The notes under the pieces were generated by a model. That model did not search any database. It worked only from the letters and a program-made list of their open reading frames with translations, and was not told where the DNA came from. The position numbers and the translations under genes are program-made. Positions 33,022 to 46,154 of a stretch of 64,000 nucleotides of DNA are shown one piece after another (within the stretch, counting starts at the first letter, position 1; each line of letters opens with the position of its first letter). This stretch comes from Aralia elata (Eukaryota > Streptophyta > Magnoliopsida > Apiales > Araliaceae), in NCBI GenBank assembly GCA_034770075.1, contig JAVJAP010000139.1:186001-250000 (forward strand), read 5' to 3'.

Positions 33022-35346
33022 ATGGTCAATGAGCAACCTAATGTTATATCTGATACTTTTAAAGATACAGATTTTGATGTTGGTGATTTAGAACGAGATC
33101 CGGGGAAACGAAAGCAAATATATGAATATCTTATTAATCAGCGTGACCGAATTCGACATGCTTATTTAAACTTGGGGCCATATCATTATAAACTTTTTGA
33201 GTATCCAAGAGTTCGGTCAGGAAACCAGTATCGTTGGTCCAATTATTCTTGGTTCAAAGATTGGCCATGGTTAGAGTATTCACCTCTTAAGAATAAAGTA
33301 TTTTGCTTCCCCATCTTTTTTTTTTGCAAAGGGTCCAAAAGTTAATCCTGCACTAACTACTGATGGATTTAATGACTGGAAAAGAGTTCGAGATGGAAAG
33401 AATTATGTATTTTTAAATCACATTGGAGGTCCATGCTCATTACATAATAGTTGTGAGAAATGTGTTGCGGATTTGATGAAAACACCTCAACATGTAGACA
33501 TAATTCTGAACCGACAAAGAAGAGATGAGATTTTGAAGAACCGGCTAAGACTCAAGACAACAATTGAATCTGTTTGTTATCTTGTATATCAAGGGTGTGC
33601 TTTTCGGGGTCATGACGAGTCTTTAGATTCCAAAAACCGTGGCAATTGTGTTGAACTTATAAAGCATACAACAAAGTTTAGTCCTGAAGTTGCTAAAGTT
33701 GTTTTAGGAAATGCCCCAAAAAATGCTACATACACCTCACCCACAATCCAGAAGGAGATTTTGAATAATCTAACAAACAAAGTGAGAATGCACATTCGAG
33801 GAGAAGTTGGGGATTCTGGCTTTTGTATTCTTGTTAATGAAGCATAAGACTCAGCTCATAAAGAGCAAATGGCTATTATTTTGAGATTTGTCGACAAAGA
33901 GGGTTTTCTAAGAGAACGGTTTTTTGATATTGTGATGGTTGAAGACACTACTGCCGAGCGAATTCATCAAGATATATATATCTAAAGTTGTTCTTCATCA
34001 TAATTTGCAAGTTGAAAGATTAAGAGGTCAGGGGTATGATGGTGCTAGTAATATGAGAGGTGAATGGAATGGGTTACAGGCATTATTTATGAGGGATTGC
34101 TTGTATGCATATTGTGTACACTGTTTCGCCCATCAGTTACAATTGGTATTGGTTGCAGCTTCAAAAACGGTTGATCCTATTTGGAAATTCTTTTCTTCCT
34201 TGAGTTCTATTGTCAATGTCATTTGCGCTTCTCCAAAACGTCATACTGAATTTCATGTTGCTCAAGTTATGCATATTACAGAATTGGTTATAGTAGGTGA
34301 GCGTGGAACAGGTAGAGGACTAAATTAGATTGGTACCTTACATAGACCTGGAGCTACTCGTTGGAGTTCTCATTTTACTTCAGTTTGTGACTTGACAGAT
34401 AAATATGATGCAACTTGTATCGTTCTTGAATTTATTATGGATGATAAAATCACAAAGTCTTTACGTGCGGAAGCTGATGGTGCTTACAATGCAATTAGAT
34501 CATTTCAATTCATATTCATCTTGCATTTGTTAAAAGACATGATGGAACTTACTGATGTCTTATGTCGAAAATTGTAGCAAAAATCTCAAGATATTTTGAA
34601 TGCTATAAATCTGGTGGAAATTATAGTGAATTCTCTTTAGAAATTAAGAGAAGACGGCTGGGAAGATTTTCTTGAAAATGTGATGTATTTTTATAGAAAG
34701 CATGATATAGATATTCCTGACATGGATGGTCAATTCAGTATGAGTCCACGTCGCCGTAATTGTCAACAAGGAAACATAACAACTGAGCATCATTATTGTG
34801 TTATGCTGCAATAGATTTCGAGTTGATGAAATTGAATGGCAGGTTCAGTGAAAGAATAAAGGAACTTCTTATTCTTAGCTCATCTTTAGACTCTGCAGAT
34901 GGTTTTAAGGCATTTAACATTGATAATATTTGCAAACTTGGAGAGAAGTTTTATCCTCGAGATTTCTCTAAACAAGAATTGCATCGCTTGAGAAGCTAGC
35001 TGACAATTTATGAGTCTGATGTACCTCGTGATGATGTGCTCAAGAATGTTACTACTCTTGCTGAGTTATGCCAAGGATTATTTGAAACAAAAAAATCAAC
35101 GACATATCAAATGATTGATCGGTTAATTCGTCTTGTTTTGACTTTGCCAATTTCCACAACAACTATAGAGAGATTATTTTCAGCTATGAAATGTATCAAA
35201 ACAATGTTGCGCAACAAGATAGAGAATGACTTCTTAGCTGATAACATGATTGTCCACATCGAAAAGGAGTTGACTGAGAACTATGATGCAGACTCAATAA
35301 TTACAGAATTTGCTTTTATTCAAGAGCGGAGAGTGCAATTTGACTA
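33022..35346 (+). pseudogene. hAT1 transposase, main part (TTF zinc finger, DUF4371, hAT dimerisation)
   Basis: Continuation of the exon at 17039. Blocks in order: a TTF-type zinc-finger region (RWSNYSWFKDWPWLEYS, 33218-33290); a DUF4371 RNase H-like core (EVGDSGFCILVNEA; RGQGYDGASNMRGEWNGLQ at ~34024); and the hAT C-terminal dimerisation region (LPISTTTIERLFSAMKCIKT, ~35145 on). Decay is clear: a frameshift in the T-run at ~33318-33330, a TAA at 33845-33847, a second shift near 33930-33970, TAG at 34326-34328 and 34575-34577, and another shift before 34796. Hence dead. It is homologous to hAT2 but on the opposite strand and from a different subfamily. Confidence 0.88.
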
Positions 35347-35567
35347 GGTATGTTATTATGTCTTGGACGTGCGTTCGTTATCAAAATTTTATTAATGTTA
35401 TAATGAATTAGTAATGATTTTGTTTATTATTCAATTAGCTACGTGATTTTATGACATATACAATTATCTTAATATGTGGCTTAATTTAAAAAGAAAATGT
35501 ATGTAGTGAATGTTCACGAATTTTTTTTCTAGCCCACCACAAATCATAATCCTAGCTCCGCCCTTGT
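35347..35567 (+). other. hAT1 3' region and right terminus
   Basis: AT-rich 3' region ending AATCCTAGCTCCGCCCTTG at about 35567. Its complement CAAGGGCGGAGCTAGG resembles the terminal inverted repeat of plant hAT elements of this type (CAGTGGCGGAGCTAGG-like). The left terminus was not found. Confidence 0.6.
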
Positions 35568-35865
35568 ACCCGAAGAATTCCTGCAAGGGAGGGAGCATGT
35601 GTGAGCCGGTTGGTGTCAAAAAGAAAATGTCAAGGACGACCCTGAGTTTTTAAGGGCTTAAAGTGACAACAAAAAAATGGGCTTTTTGCGAATTACTATT
35701 AAGATAGGCATAAAAAAACTAAGAATTTTTCCTGAACAATAGAGCATCAATACGAAAGAATACCAAATATAATAACCGACTATTTCAATATTTTGAAAGC
35801 ATCATTTAGATATCACATTATCACTAAGTCAAAAAAGTAATCAGTTCAAAGACGTCACTTGAATA

Positions 35866-38800
35866 TCATCCTTCTTGCAGTTTTAGCAGCAAAAGTATTA
35901 ATAATATCCGCACAATCTTATCTGACATCTCATGTTCAATGGATAGGACGGATAATCCATTCAACCTTTCTTGTGACATAATTGAGCGGAGGTAGTTCTT
36001 AATTAGCTTCAACTTCGAAAAATGTCTTTCTCTGGAAGCAACCGTAACAGGAATAGTCAATAATATCCGATACGCAATCCACACATTTGGATAACAATCC
36101 TCCATCAATTTCAATTGATTGAGCACTTCAATTGGTTTCGTCATCTCTTTTGGTAAACCTTCTCTGAAGACTTTCAATTCCGAAAATAACTCATTTTTGT
36201 TGATATCGGAAGTTCCTTCATATTTCAAAGCATCTTCTAACTTGGAGCAATACATCTTCAAACGTTCATCGGTTGTAGACTTTAACTTGTTCACATCAAA
36301 CAAAAAACCCTAAATTTTCTCATATTTCTCAAATTGTTCAAATCAGCTCTTAAGTGATGAAAGAGCTTGATCTACTATAGATAAGAAGTAGTTATCTCTA
36401 AATGAGTCTTCAGCCGAAAGGGTCACCTCTTCACTCCCATTCTCATCAAAATGTTTCTTTCGATGAATGACACGCTTCTCCTGAAATACGGGTTCAACTC
36501 CCATTTTGGACGCAATTGCCTTAGCTTCATCAATAGCCTCCGCCAAACCACTTTCTATATATTTCTCAAGAAAGGAAACAAGCCCATTTAACTGATCAAT
36601 GCAAACATCAATATGCATATCTTCTTTTTGCAAGGTCTTGCTGACAACGTTAATTGCAAACAAAATAGTATGCCAAACAACCATGCTAACTAAGAATCCA
36701 AAATCCTCAATTGCATATCTTACTAAGGCATCAACTTTGCTCTTTGAACCAGCATCGTCACGAAAATCAGCCAATTCAAGTAAAGCCTCTTTGATTTCTG
36801 GAGCTTGGTATTTTATTGCTCTAACACTTTCAACACGACTTTCCCAGTGCGTTTGTGATAATGACTTAACAGTGAGATTTGTAACGTGTTTTATCAAAAC
36901 TTGCCATCATTTGGTAGAAGCCATAAACAAACCGTAGATATGTTGTACAAATCCAAAAAAAGATGTAGCTTTGTTACAACAGTTGGCCATATCGCAAAGC
37001 ATGAGGTTAAAACTATGGCAACCACATGGCGTGTAAAATACTCTAGAATTTCTATCGAGAAGCCTTTTTTGAACACCTTTGTGTTTCCCTTTCATATTAG
37101 AGTCGTTATCATATCCTTGCCCTCTTATATCACTAATGTCGAGTTGAAGAGTGGACAAGACTTCTTCTAGTTCACCAAAAAGTTTGGATCCCATTGTATC
37201 TTCCACTTTTAAAAATTGTAAGAAGAATTCCTCCACTTTTGGTGTACTCATTGAAACATCCACACATCGTATTACAAGTGACATTTGTTCTTCGTGACTT
37301 ATATCTGGAGTACAATCAAGTATCACGACAAAATATTTTGCATTTTTTATCTTACAAATCATTGCACTTTTGACACCATCAACAAGCATTTGTATCAATT
37401 CATTCTGAATTTTATGGCTAAGATAATGGTAATGAATCTCACCTTTCAAAATCCGTCGAAAGTGCTCTTGCATTATTGGATCATATACGGCAACCATTTC
37501 GATTATGGTTAGAAAAATCCCATTCTTCTCTTGATAAATCTTCTCATTATCTCCACGAAATGCTAAATTCACTTTAGCAAGTGCTTTCACAGTAGCAATT
37601 ATCCTTATTAATACCCCTTTCTAATGCTCTTTCTCTTTGTTGATTTGATCTTGCACACTTTTGTCGATTGTTTCATTCTTTTTCAATCTCCTATCTAATT
37701 CAATCCATTTGCTCATGCAAGAAATATGCTCGTTACTACCTTCATGACTTTTGAGCCTTTGACCAATATTTCTCCAATTTCTCAAGCTATTAGTAGCCAA
37801 CAAAGTATTGTTTTCACCTTGCACAAACAATTTACAACAAAAGCAAAATACTTTGTCAGAAGCACTTGAATATACAAGCCACCTCCTATCTTTCTTCTCT
37901 CTGTTTGACAAACGACGGATGTAGTGAAAGGAAGTGAAATGCCTACCCTCTGCATCCTTAGGAAATTGATCCCCGTCTCTTCTTAAAGGCCCTCTTACTA
38001 CTACAAAGTTAATAAAATTTTGATCAATCTTGTCCCAATTGTTTGGATCATCAATGTTTGTAGGTTCATATTCACAATCCAAGCCTTCATTTTGACCCTC
38101 ATCATTCATATCTTCATGGTCACTCTCATTCACGCATTCATTTTGTTCCTTTGCAAGGACATCTGTATTTTCCACTAAATTTTCTTGTTCTTCATTCCCC
38201 GTATCTACTATCTGTTTTTCATTCTCTGACTGTTCAACCACACTAGAACTCTCCTTTTGTTCTTACTACCAACAAATTTATTGAAAGTTCAATAATAATC
38301 TAAATGGGGGGGTTGAATAGATTATTACTGTTTAAAAAATTTATCTTAGCCTTTTTTGAATTTTTAGTTGATTAATTTGTAGTGTAAGAAATTAATAAAC
38401 AAGATAATAAAAATTCAATCACACAATGCAAAGAGGTTTATCTGGTTCACAACATACAGCTCAGGTATGTTACTACGTCCAGTCTCAAGCTCCTCTACAG
38501 GACTTGAGATCCTATTACTCCCAGTAATAAATACTCCTTCAATAGGCGGAGAAGCCTTTACAAAGTTTTAAAGATAAACTAACAACTATCCATAACTAAC
38601 TATCTTGGACAGCAAGCTCCTAACTCCCTCCACAAGCTTAGTTGTACTTTTCTTTTGAGTTCAGTTCTATTCTATGATCTGATCTTGAAACAACAGTCTT
38701 TTCTTTTCCTCACAAGTTCACTAGAGATCCAACTCCCAGCTGACCTCTCTAAGACTCTGGACTTGGTCAAAGAAATACTTGTTTTTCTCACACGTACATA

Positions 38801-40507
38801 AAATAAACTAACTCTACCATTTTCCTTTACAAATGAGTTTGACAGAAATATGCTTCTTGAATAAGCAGATACAATTAAAGATCAAATAATTATATAATAG
38901 TACAATGACTTTTATATATTTGTGGAATGTGCTTCTGTGTAAGCAGATATATAATGTTAATGCTAGTTTATAAAGAAATATATATTCTTTATAATAAAGA
39001 ATGTGTTTCTTATGAATTTAAGCAGATATAACAGTTTAATCAATGCAACAAGTATTATATGTAAATATGAATATTAGATCAAATACTTGTAATGACAGAT
39101 ATCAAGTATAATAAATGAATTAGTTAAGCAATACTTGATATATCAAATAAATTCGTTCTGCTCAAAATATATGTGATAATACATTTTATCTATTATGTGA
39201 ATATTAAATAAAGCCACTTAGAACTTCAAACACCGTTTGAATAATATTCTTTGTTAAAAGAAATATTTTCAAATATCGGTATCTAAACTGACCGAATTTA
39301 AGTTTTTACAATTGATACTTATATAAATATTTTCGACAGATCACTCGATCTTAAATACCGGTCGGATAGATTTTTGAATTGTTTCAGTATTTAATTGTTG
39401 ATCTTCTTTACAATATTTATATAAATAAGTAATATCAATAAACGATCACTTAGAACTTCAAATACCGTTTGAATGATATTCTTGTTTAAGGAATACCCTC
39501 AAATATCGGTATCTAAAATTGATCTTTTAATTGATAAGAATAGATGAAATATAGATATATATTTAAATGTGTATAACAATTTAAATTCGAATATATATAT
39601 ATATATATATACAAGTATGAGATAAAGCAAATAAGACAATTTAATAATTTCAAATACTTTGACCAATCTTTTCTTCTTCAGAATGCTAGAACTTTGTTAG
39701 AAGAAATAGTGAAAGCTTCTATAGAGAAATGTAGGTAAGGAGAGTGAGAGCTTTTCTTTTCCTTTGTAAATTGGCGAATTGAAAATGTAAGAAAAGCTTC
39801 CTATTTATAGGATTTTTGAAGTTAGGGCAAAAAGGTAATTTTGAAAATTCATTTGAATTTAATGGTCCGGATTGCATGATGAAATTTTGGCGAACTCGGA
39901 TCACTTTGAATCACACGGATTGGGCAAGCCAAAAACAATGTTTACAACTTTTTATTTGCATGTTAGTGGTTAACAGGTAAAGGTTTTAAAATATTTACTT
40001 TCCTTTTGGTAAACATGCACATGCCCACACACTATTCCATGACACAACACACATACATGCACTTTAGTTAAGTCCACAGCACATGCACACACACACGGCA
40101 TATATATATAAATATATATATAGATAATCATTTTTCTTTTTGCTCAAAAAGGTTTTAGACAAATTATTTTAGAAAAAGAAATAAGAATCTCCTTGCCTTA
40201 GGAAATGTTACTATATGAATTAATTTTATTAACACTTGATATTAGTTTATCAAGGTCATAAATTAAATTCAATTGAGGAAAAAATATTTAGTTAATATAG
40301 ATATATAGAAGAATATAATATTATATTTCTATGGAGAGGATTCTACTTTATTTGACCTTTTTAACTTAATGTGTTATCATCAAAATAAAGTTATCAGATT
40401 TGGAGACCTATCATTATCGAGTGAACCCGCTTGAGATTGAACTAATTCATCCGCTTTTTTCTTTCTTTTTTTTTTTCAGATCTAGAAATATACTTTTTAG
40501 GAGCCAT
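35866..40507 (-). pseudogene. hAT2 transposase (split by a Sirevirus solo LTR)
   Basis: Starts at ATG 40507 with a basic N-terminus (MAPKKYISRSEKKK, then DELVQSQAGSLD), is cut by the solo LTR 38282-40413, and resumes at 38281 with KFVGSKNK. Downstream are a TTF zinc finger (YSSASDKVFCFCCKLF), the DUF4371 core (FVVILDCTPDISHEEQM; GQGYDNDSNMKGKHKGVQ) and the hAT dimerisation block (LLTIPVTVASRERHFSKLKL), ending with TGA at 35866. From 38241 to 35866 everything is in one frame, interrupted by stops at 37621-37623, 36907-36909, 36343-36345 and one just upstream of 36303. Two of these stops are consistent with CGA to TGA changes. Two small indels also disturb the first ~60 codons. Non-functional. 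Confidence 0.88.
38282..40413 (-). repeat. Sirevirus solo LTR inside hAT2
   Basis: A 2,132 bp LTR of the same family as 259-13679, in the same orientation, with TG...CA ends, the same TATA region (~39800) and the same ~120 bp internal repeats (~39210-39530). It is more diverged from either Sirevirus LTR than those are from each other. On the hAT2 coding strand the flanks share a 4 bp duplication ATAA. Removing the LTR and one ATAA reconnects the hAT frame at an Asp-Lys-Phe-Val junction. No internal retrotransposon sequence remains. Confidence 0.9.
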
Positions 40508-41281
40508 GGTGAATTAAAATTTAAAAATCTGCAACATTCCAGCATAATATCGTGATTATCTATAAATTAATTATCAAATAGGGCCTCCTTTATTAAGAGT
40601 CTACGCTACTCCCAAGTAATTAAAAAAACCCAAAAGAGATTAAATTTTTCACTTGATTCATAATAGCAGAAACAAATCCATAATAGCATAAACAAATCTA
40701 CTCAATCAGTCATCAAGCCCAATTAAATTAAACAATGCTTCTAAATCTCATAAACAAAACAATTAATTTCAAAACCCTAAAAAATAGAATTAATACCTAA
40801 AATTAGCTTGAAATTTGTGAGAAGGAATATCATTTAACACTTGAGCCATCAATATGCCACTCGGTTAAGTGGGTCCACTATTTTTCTTTGTGATTGAATC
40901 TGCGGCGAACTTCTTCTTCATTGTTCTTCTCGGCTTTCTCGAGAAGTCACCAGATTGCTTATTTGCTTTTCAAATGGAAGCAAAAAGCCAAAAAAAATTG
41001 TATGTGTATGTAAAATTATTTACGTGTAAAAAAGTTGTGTAGGTGTAATATGAAAAAGGGGCCTTTCCTGATTCAAAAACTACAAGTCTGCCATTGAGAT
41101 TTGGGCCTATTTCATTGGGTAAATTTTTTTTGGACCTTTAAATTTAAACTGACGTGAGCTGGGCTTTTTTGTTTGGGTATATATATACATAACACAAATA
41201 CCTCTTGGGGGCCTAAAAATTTGTCAATTTTAATGGGCCTAAAGCCCGGGCACCTTGGGCTTTAGCCCAGGGCTGGTGCTA
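40508..41281 (-). other. hAT2 5' region and terminus
   Basis: Non-coding DNA upstream of the transposase start, ending in GC-rich inverted GGGCTTTAGCCC-type sequence and the terminal repeat. TATATATA at 41180-41187 could serve as a promoter element but lies far upstream. Confidence 0.5.
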
Positions 41282-41422
41282 GAAAATGTATTAGGAGGGT
41301 TTATTAGACAATATTGGAGAAATTAGTTGAGAGAGTACTTAACTACCTATTATTTTGTTCGCCATTTTTCGTTGAGCAACAAATGAATTATCGATTGACA
41401 TGCACAAATCAGAACGTTATAA

Positions 41423-41491
41423 ATGGAGATTGAGAGTGATTTGAAGAGAGAAAAATTGGAGGAGTTGGCGAAGGAGTTGATGGAGGGAGAC
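41423..41491 (+). pseudogene. Start of an unknown coding sequence cut by a retrotransposon
   Basis: An ATG at 41423 opens 23 codons (MEIESDLKREKLEELAKELM then EGD), charged and helical, that run without a stop into the LTR start at 41492. Composition is unlike the AT-rich flanks. The remainder would lie beyond the retroelement and was not found. It could also be a chance ORF. Confidence 0.35.
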
Positions 41492-43299
41492 TGTAACGAT
41501 TGTTACCCGAGTTAAATTTTTGTAATATAGTTATAAATATTTATTGAATAAATATTTTAATGAGTACTATTAATTTTAGAATAATTTATTTGGTGTTTAT
41601 GTGTTAACCAAATATATGTAGGAATTAAATGTTTATTTAATTCTTTAATAAATTTAGTTTAAAATCCCATTTGGAATGTTAAAAAAAAAATTGGTTAAAT
41701 GGGTTATGAATTTTAATATTTGAGAACAAATAAAAGCTACGAAAATGCAAGGAAATGCAAGTGGGTGTGTATTTTTTTTATTCATTAAAACCATGCATGG
41801 CATTTGATTAACCAATTAGAGAAGAGAGAGAATGGAACTTGCAGGGAATAAAATTGCTCATGCAATTGTTAACCAATTAGAATTTAGCTTGTGATATTTG
41901 GACCAATAAGGAAGGAGAGAGGAAGAGGCTTGCAGGCAACCAAACATCACCAATTAGAATTAAGCATGACATTTGTTAACCAATTAGAATTTACCTTCCA
42001 ATATTGGACTAACAAGGAAGGTGAGAGGAAGAGACTTGCAGGCAAGCCAAACGTCGCCGACGACTCAACTTCTCCAACCTTTTATCTCCCAACGGTTTAA
42101 CTAAATATAACTCTCCTACTCTCATAATGCATTTTCATTTCCTTGGCTAAGCTCAGTTTGCATACTAATAGTAGAGAGAGAGGGAGAGAGAGAGAAGGTC
42201 GTCGGAGAAAACTATCGGGAGCTGAACGAAGGGAGTTCATTTGTTATTTGAGAAGAAGATTGAAGCTCTTTAGCTAAACTAAAACATACTCCATCCTCCA
42301 TTTCATCCTTAACCTCTATTAATCTCCAAAAACTCCATTAAAACTCAAATTTTCTAGATAGAGAGTGAAATGGGTCTTCGAAGAACTTAATACAAACTGT
42401 CCAAAAGATCAAGGAGAAGCAAGGAGGAGTTTAAGCAAGCATTTTACACTCTCTAGCCAAGCAAAAGAGGACCCAAGAGGTAATGAATTAACTCTAAAGC
42501 TTTAAATCTTCTTTTCTTAGATTTTCATGGTTAGTTGTTATTTTGATTGCATGAGTTGTTAAGGAATTCATATAAGTTATTTTAAGTGTTAAACAAATTG
42601 GTAACAACTTATAAGTGGAATCAAAAGCAAACAAATCCGATCATATGCGGAAAGGAGAAAAAAATGGACCTATGGACTGATTTTGGACGTTTTGGACTCT
42701 TTAGAGGTAGTTATAGTTGTGTTGTTACGTTTAAAATTTTAGTTTGAAGGTTATATGTTATACTTCTCTAAGATACGAAGACAACCCAGTTGGAATGAAC
42801 TGAAACGAGCTTAAAACGAATTAGTTATGATTTTTTTAGCGAGATGGGATAAAGCTAAAACGTAGAAATGGACAGATTCTGACATGCTTCTTGTACGAAT
42901 TTTCTGGTCTTGTGTGTTCCGAATTTGAAAGTGGTGTAAAAATGAAAGTTGTAGCTCCGGAAGTTAGCTTCACGTGGGCGCAAGAATCGCTCAAAAAGCT
43001 TTTGAAACGAATTAGTTATGACTGTTTTAGCGAGCGAGGGTAAAACTGGCCAGGTTTTTGTAGCAATCTGACGTTGCTTGAAAAAAATGAAAATCTGTAT
43101 TTATTGAAGAAGGGGCTGGAACCAGGGCCTAGCTAGTGTTAAAGTACACTGGATAAGCTTTAATTTGACGTAAGAATGAACGAAAACGAATGAGTAATGA
43201 AGGAGATATGATAAAAACAAGAACAATGTTTTGTTAAAGAAAAACTGCGAAAATGAGTTTTATAACTTGGATTGAAATGAATTTTGAGCAATGATATAT
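41492..43299 (+). repeat. Gypsy 5' LTR, first part
   Basis: Begins TGTAACGA and runs 1,808 bp to the CACTA-2 insertion, whose 3 bp target copy TAT is 43297-43299. No ORFs of note. A near-duplicated ~110 bp segment containing GAGAGGAAGAG and TTGCAGGCAA occurs at 41880-41945 and 41990-42035. Confidence 0.75.
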
Positions 43300-43600
43300 C
43301 ACTACAAGAAAATGCCTTAAGACCGACGGAATTATTTTCGACGGAATATAATTCGTCGACAATAATGCAATTTCGACGGAATATTTCGTCGAAAATAATT
43401 CCGTCGGTCTTAAATTTATCTCGACGGAATTCCGTCGGAATAATGATACCCCAAGGGCGCCAACATTTCGCGCCGGCGCTAATCATAATTTCGACGGAAT
43501 CATATTCATAATCGACGGAATATCCGTCGGAAATAGTTAATCTCGAGGGAACTATTTTCGACGGATAGTCCGTCGGAAATAGTCGATTTTAATTAGGGTC
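43300..43600. repeat. CACTA-2 left terminus and subterminal repeats
   Basis: TIR followed by about ten GACGGAAT / TTCCGTCG motifs in both orientations. Probable binding sites for the element's own accessory protein. A few isolated copies recur near 44357-44390. Confidence 0.9.
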
Positions 43601-46154
43601 AGACCCTTCTTCCCCTCATTTTTTTCTGATCTCCATCTTCTCTCTCTCTCTCTCCAGCGGCGGCGGCCCTCTCTCTCACTCTCTTTGTACGTCCGACACC
43701 TCCCCTCCCCCCGTCGTTTCCTCTCCCCCTCGCCGGCGACGTTCCTCTCTCTCTCTCTCACACTTCATCGATCGGGCTTCCTCTCTCTGTCACGGTTGAA
43801 GGTAGCTCCGGCCGGCGACGTCGTGGGTATCGGCGGCAACGGCGTGGTATCTCCTCTCTCCTCTCTCTAGTGTTCAAATCAAGTGAGGTACACAATTTCT
43901 ATCTTCAATTAATTGTGTTAGGGTTTGAAATTTACTTTAATTGATTTTGGGGATTAATTTAGTGTTTAGTTTGATTTGTTATGAAACTTATTGAGGCTTT
44001 GAGTTTGATATTTAATTTAGGGTTTAATTTGTTCTTATTAGATATGAAATGATATTGAGGGTATAATCTGATATTGAGGCTGTCATTTCTCTTCTATTCA
44101 TGTGGGTTTGATATTTACTGTATTGTTGTTTTTAAATTATTGTTTTATTTGTGCATATGTAATGTCTATAATCTGTTATTGAGGAGATTTGTTCATCAGT
44201 GTGCTTGGCTTTGTTCATCAGTGTATTCAGTATCCATGCATGTTCTGTATCAATTTGGGTTACTGAATGTATCAATTTAGGTTATGTTTTATATATACAC
44301 CTGTTTAGTGTTTGATTTATGTTATTTTTAGGTATACTGAATAGATGATTCTGAGAATTATTTCTGACGGAATTCCCAACGGAATTTCTGTCGGAATTAT
44401 TCAATTGCAAAATATGTGGGTCCTGCAAGTATAATTATGTATTATTTAATTAATTTCCCAATATTAAAATAAACTAAGTAGCATTTACTTAGTTTTATCA
44501 CTAATAAATAAAATAAAATAATATAATAACATAAACTAAATTTACATAATATAATATAAAAAAAATATAATATTAAATAATTAAATTAAATAACATATGA
44601 TAACATAAGATTCTTAAGAAACAAAGAAATATAAATTAAAATTAAATAATTTAATTAATAATTAATAAATTAAATTAATGAAAAAAAATAAAATAAATTA
44701 GACAATATAATAAAATGTAATACAAAATAAATTAATTATTTTGTGAGTCGAAGTTTATTATATATGGTAATAGATAAATCAATAATTAATTATAAAAGAC
44801 AATTAAGACTTAGTTTGCCACTATAATAAAGTAAACTACACAAGTAAGTAGCACTTACGTAGTTGACAACATAAAATGAAGTAAATAAAATAAAATTAAT
44901 AAATTAACTTAAACTAAATAATAATAAATTAGAATAACATAAATTAGTTTTAATAAATGAAAATAAATTAAAATAAATTTAATAAATGAAAATAAATTAG
45001 AATAAATTTAATAAATGAAAATAAATTAAATTAAATTTAATAAATGTAGTTTAATTTAATAAAATAAATAAATTTAATAAATTATATAATATAATATTAT
45101 ACACTATAAAATAAAATTAAATGATAATAAATTAAAATAATATAATCTAAATTTAATAAATTAAAATAAATTTAATTTACTTTAATTTAATAAATTAAAA
45201 TAAATTTAATTAAATTAAATAAAATAAATAAATTATATAACATAATATAATACAAAATTAAATTAAAAATAATAATAAATTAGTTGGTAATAAATTTAAT
45301 TTAATAAAATAAAATAAGCCTAACTTAATTTAATAAAATTAAAAAACTTAAAAATTATATAATAAAATAAAACAAAGTAAAATAAAATAAATAAATTATA
45401 TAACATAATATAATACAAAAGTAAATTAAAAATAATAATAAATTAGCTGGTAATAAATTTAATTTAATAAAATAAGCCTAATTAAATTTAATAAAATGAA
45501 AAAAATTAAAAATTATATAATAAAATAAAACAAAGTAAAATAAAATACAATATTAATATATTATATACAATATAATATAATAAACTAAGTAGCATTTACT
45601 TAGTTCCACCTATACACACAATAAACTAAGTAGCACTTACTTAGTTTATCATTGAAAAAATAAACTAAGTAGCATTTGCATAGTTTCCCACAATTACAGT
45701 AAACTGCATATATACATGTACATGTAGTATATTAATTAGGAGCTTAGAAACCCGTTTGACATTCACTCATTAGGAGTGAATGTCGAATAGTCCCCAGTTT
45801 GGGACTGTGACTGGATGTTATGTCTCTCACTTAGGCCGGTGTCAATGAGTTCAGTACGTTTTTAATTGTTTTGATGATTTTTCGACGGTTATCTCTACAT
45901 GTTCTTCGAGTGCATACTTAGACTAATTTATCTTAGTCTATTTCGTGTACTTGGAGACCATGGGGAGGTGCTGCCGAAATTTTATTGAAACAGGTAGAAA
46001 CGTCCTGAACGTGTTGACACTAGTGAGGAGACGCATCCAGGAACGGGATAGAAGCCTAACCCCTGTAGAGTGGAGATACTAGGAACATATAATTCATGCA
46101 TGGACCACATGAATGAATATCCCTGACCTAAATGTGTCTTTTGTTCAGTTAAAG
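43601..46154 (+). promoter_or_regulatory. CACTA-2 5' leader and long leader intron
   Basis: 43625-43870 is a strongly pyrimidine- and GC-rich leader (CTCTCTCTCTC, CGCCGGCGACG) typical of a plant 5' untranslated exon, followed by intron-like AT-rich DNA. 44400-45720 is extreme low-complexity AATAAATTAAA sequence with several copies of AAACTAAGTAGCA. 45760-46100 has balanced composition. A splice acceptor TTGTTCAG lies 6 bp before the TNP2 ATG at 46155. No protein-coding gene here. Confidence 0.5.

Larger units (their letters stand above)
35631..41281 (-). mobile_element. hAT2 DNA transposon
   Basis: A 5,651 bp insertion (about 3.5 kb without the nested solo LTR). It is flanked by an 8 bp target duplication GAAAATGT (35623-35630 and 41282-41289), the length expected for hAT elements. 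The ends are imperfect inverted repeats centred on a CCCTG core (CAAGGACGACCCTGAG at left; complement TAGCACCAGCCCTGGG at right). It encodes one minus-strand transposase. It landed 63 bp beyond the right end of hAT1. Confidence 0.85.

Noticed and set aside
32577..33029. ORFs on both strands near 32.6-33.0 kb
   Set aside because: They are translations of the GCAACG subterminal repeats of CACTA-1.
43552..43870. Arg/Glu-rich and Ser/Leu-rich ORFs on both strands
   Set aside because: They are translations of the CT-rich leader of CACTA-2.
44400..45720. Possible origin or matrix attachment region in extreme AT-rich DNA
   Set aside because: Low-complexity AATAAATT sequence alone is not evidence of function.
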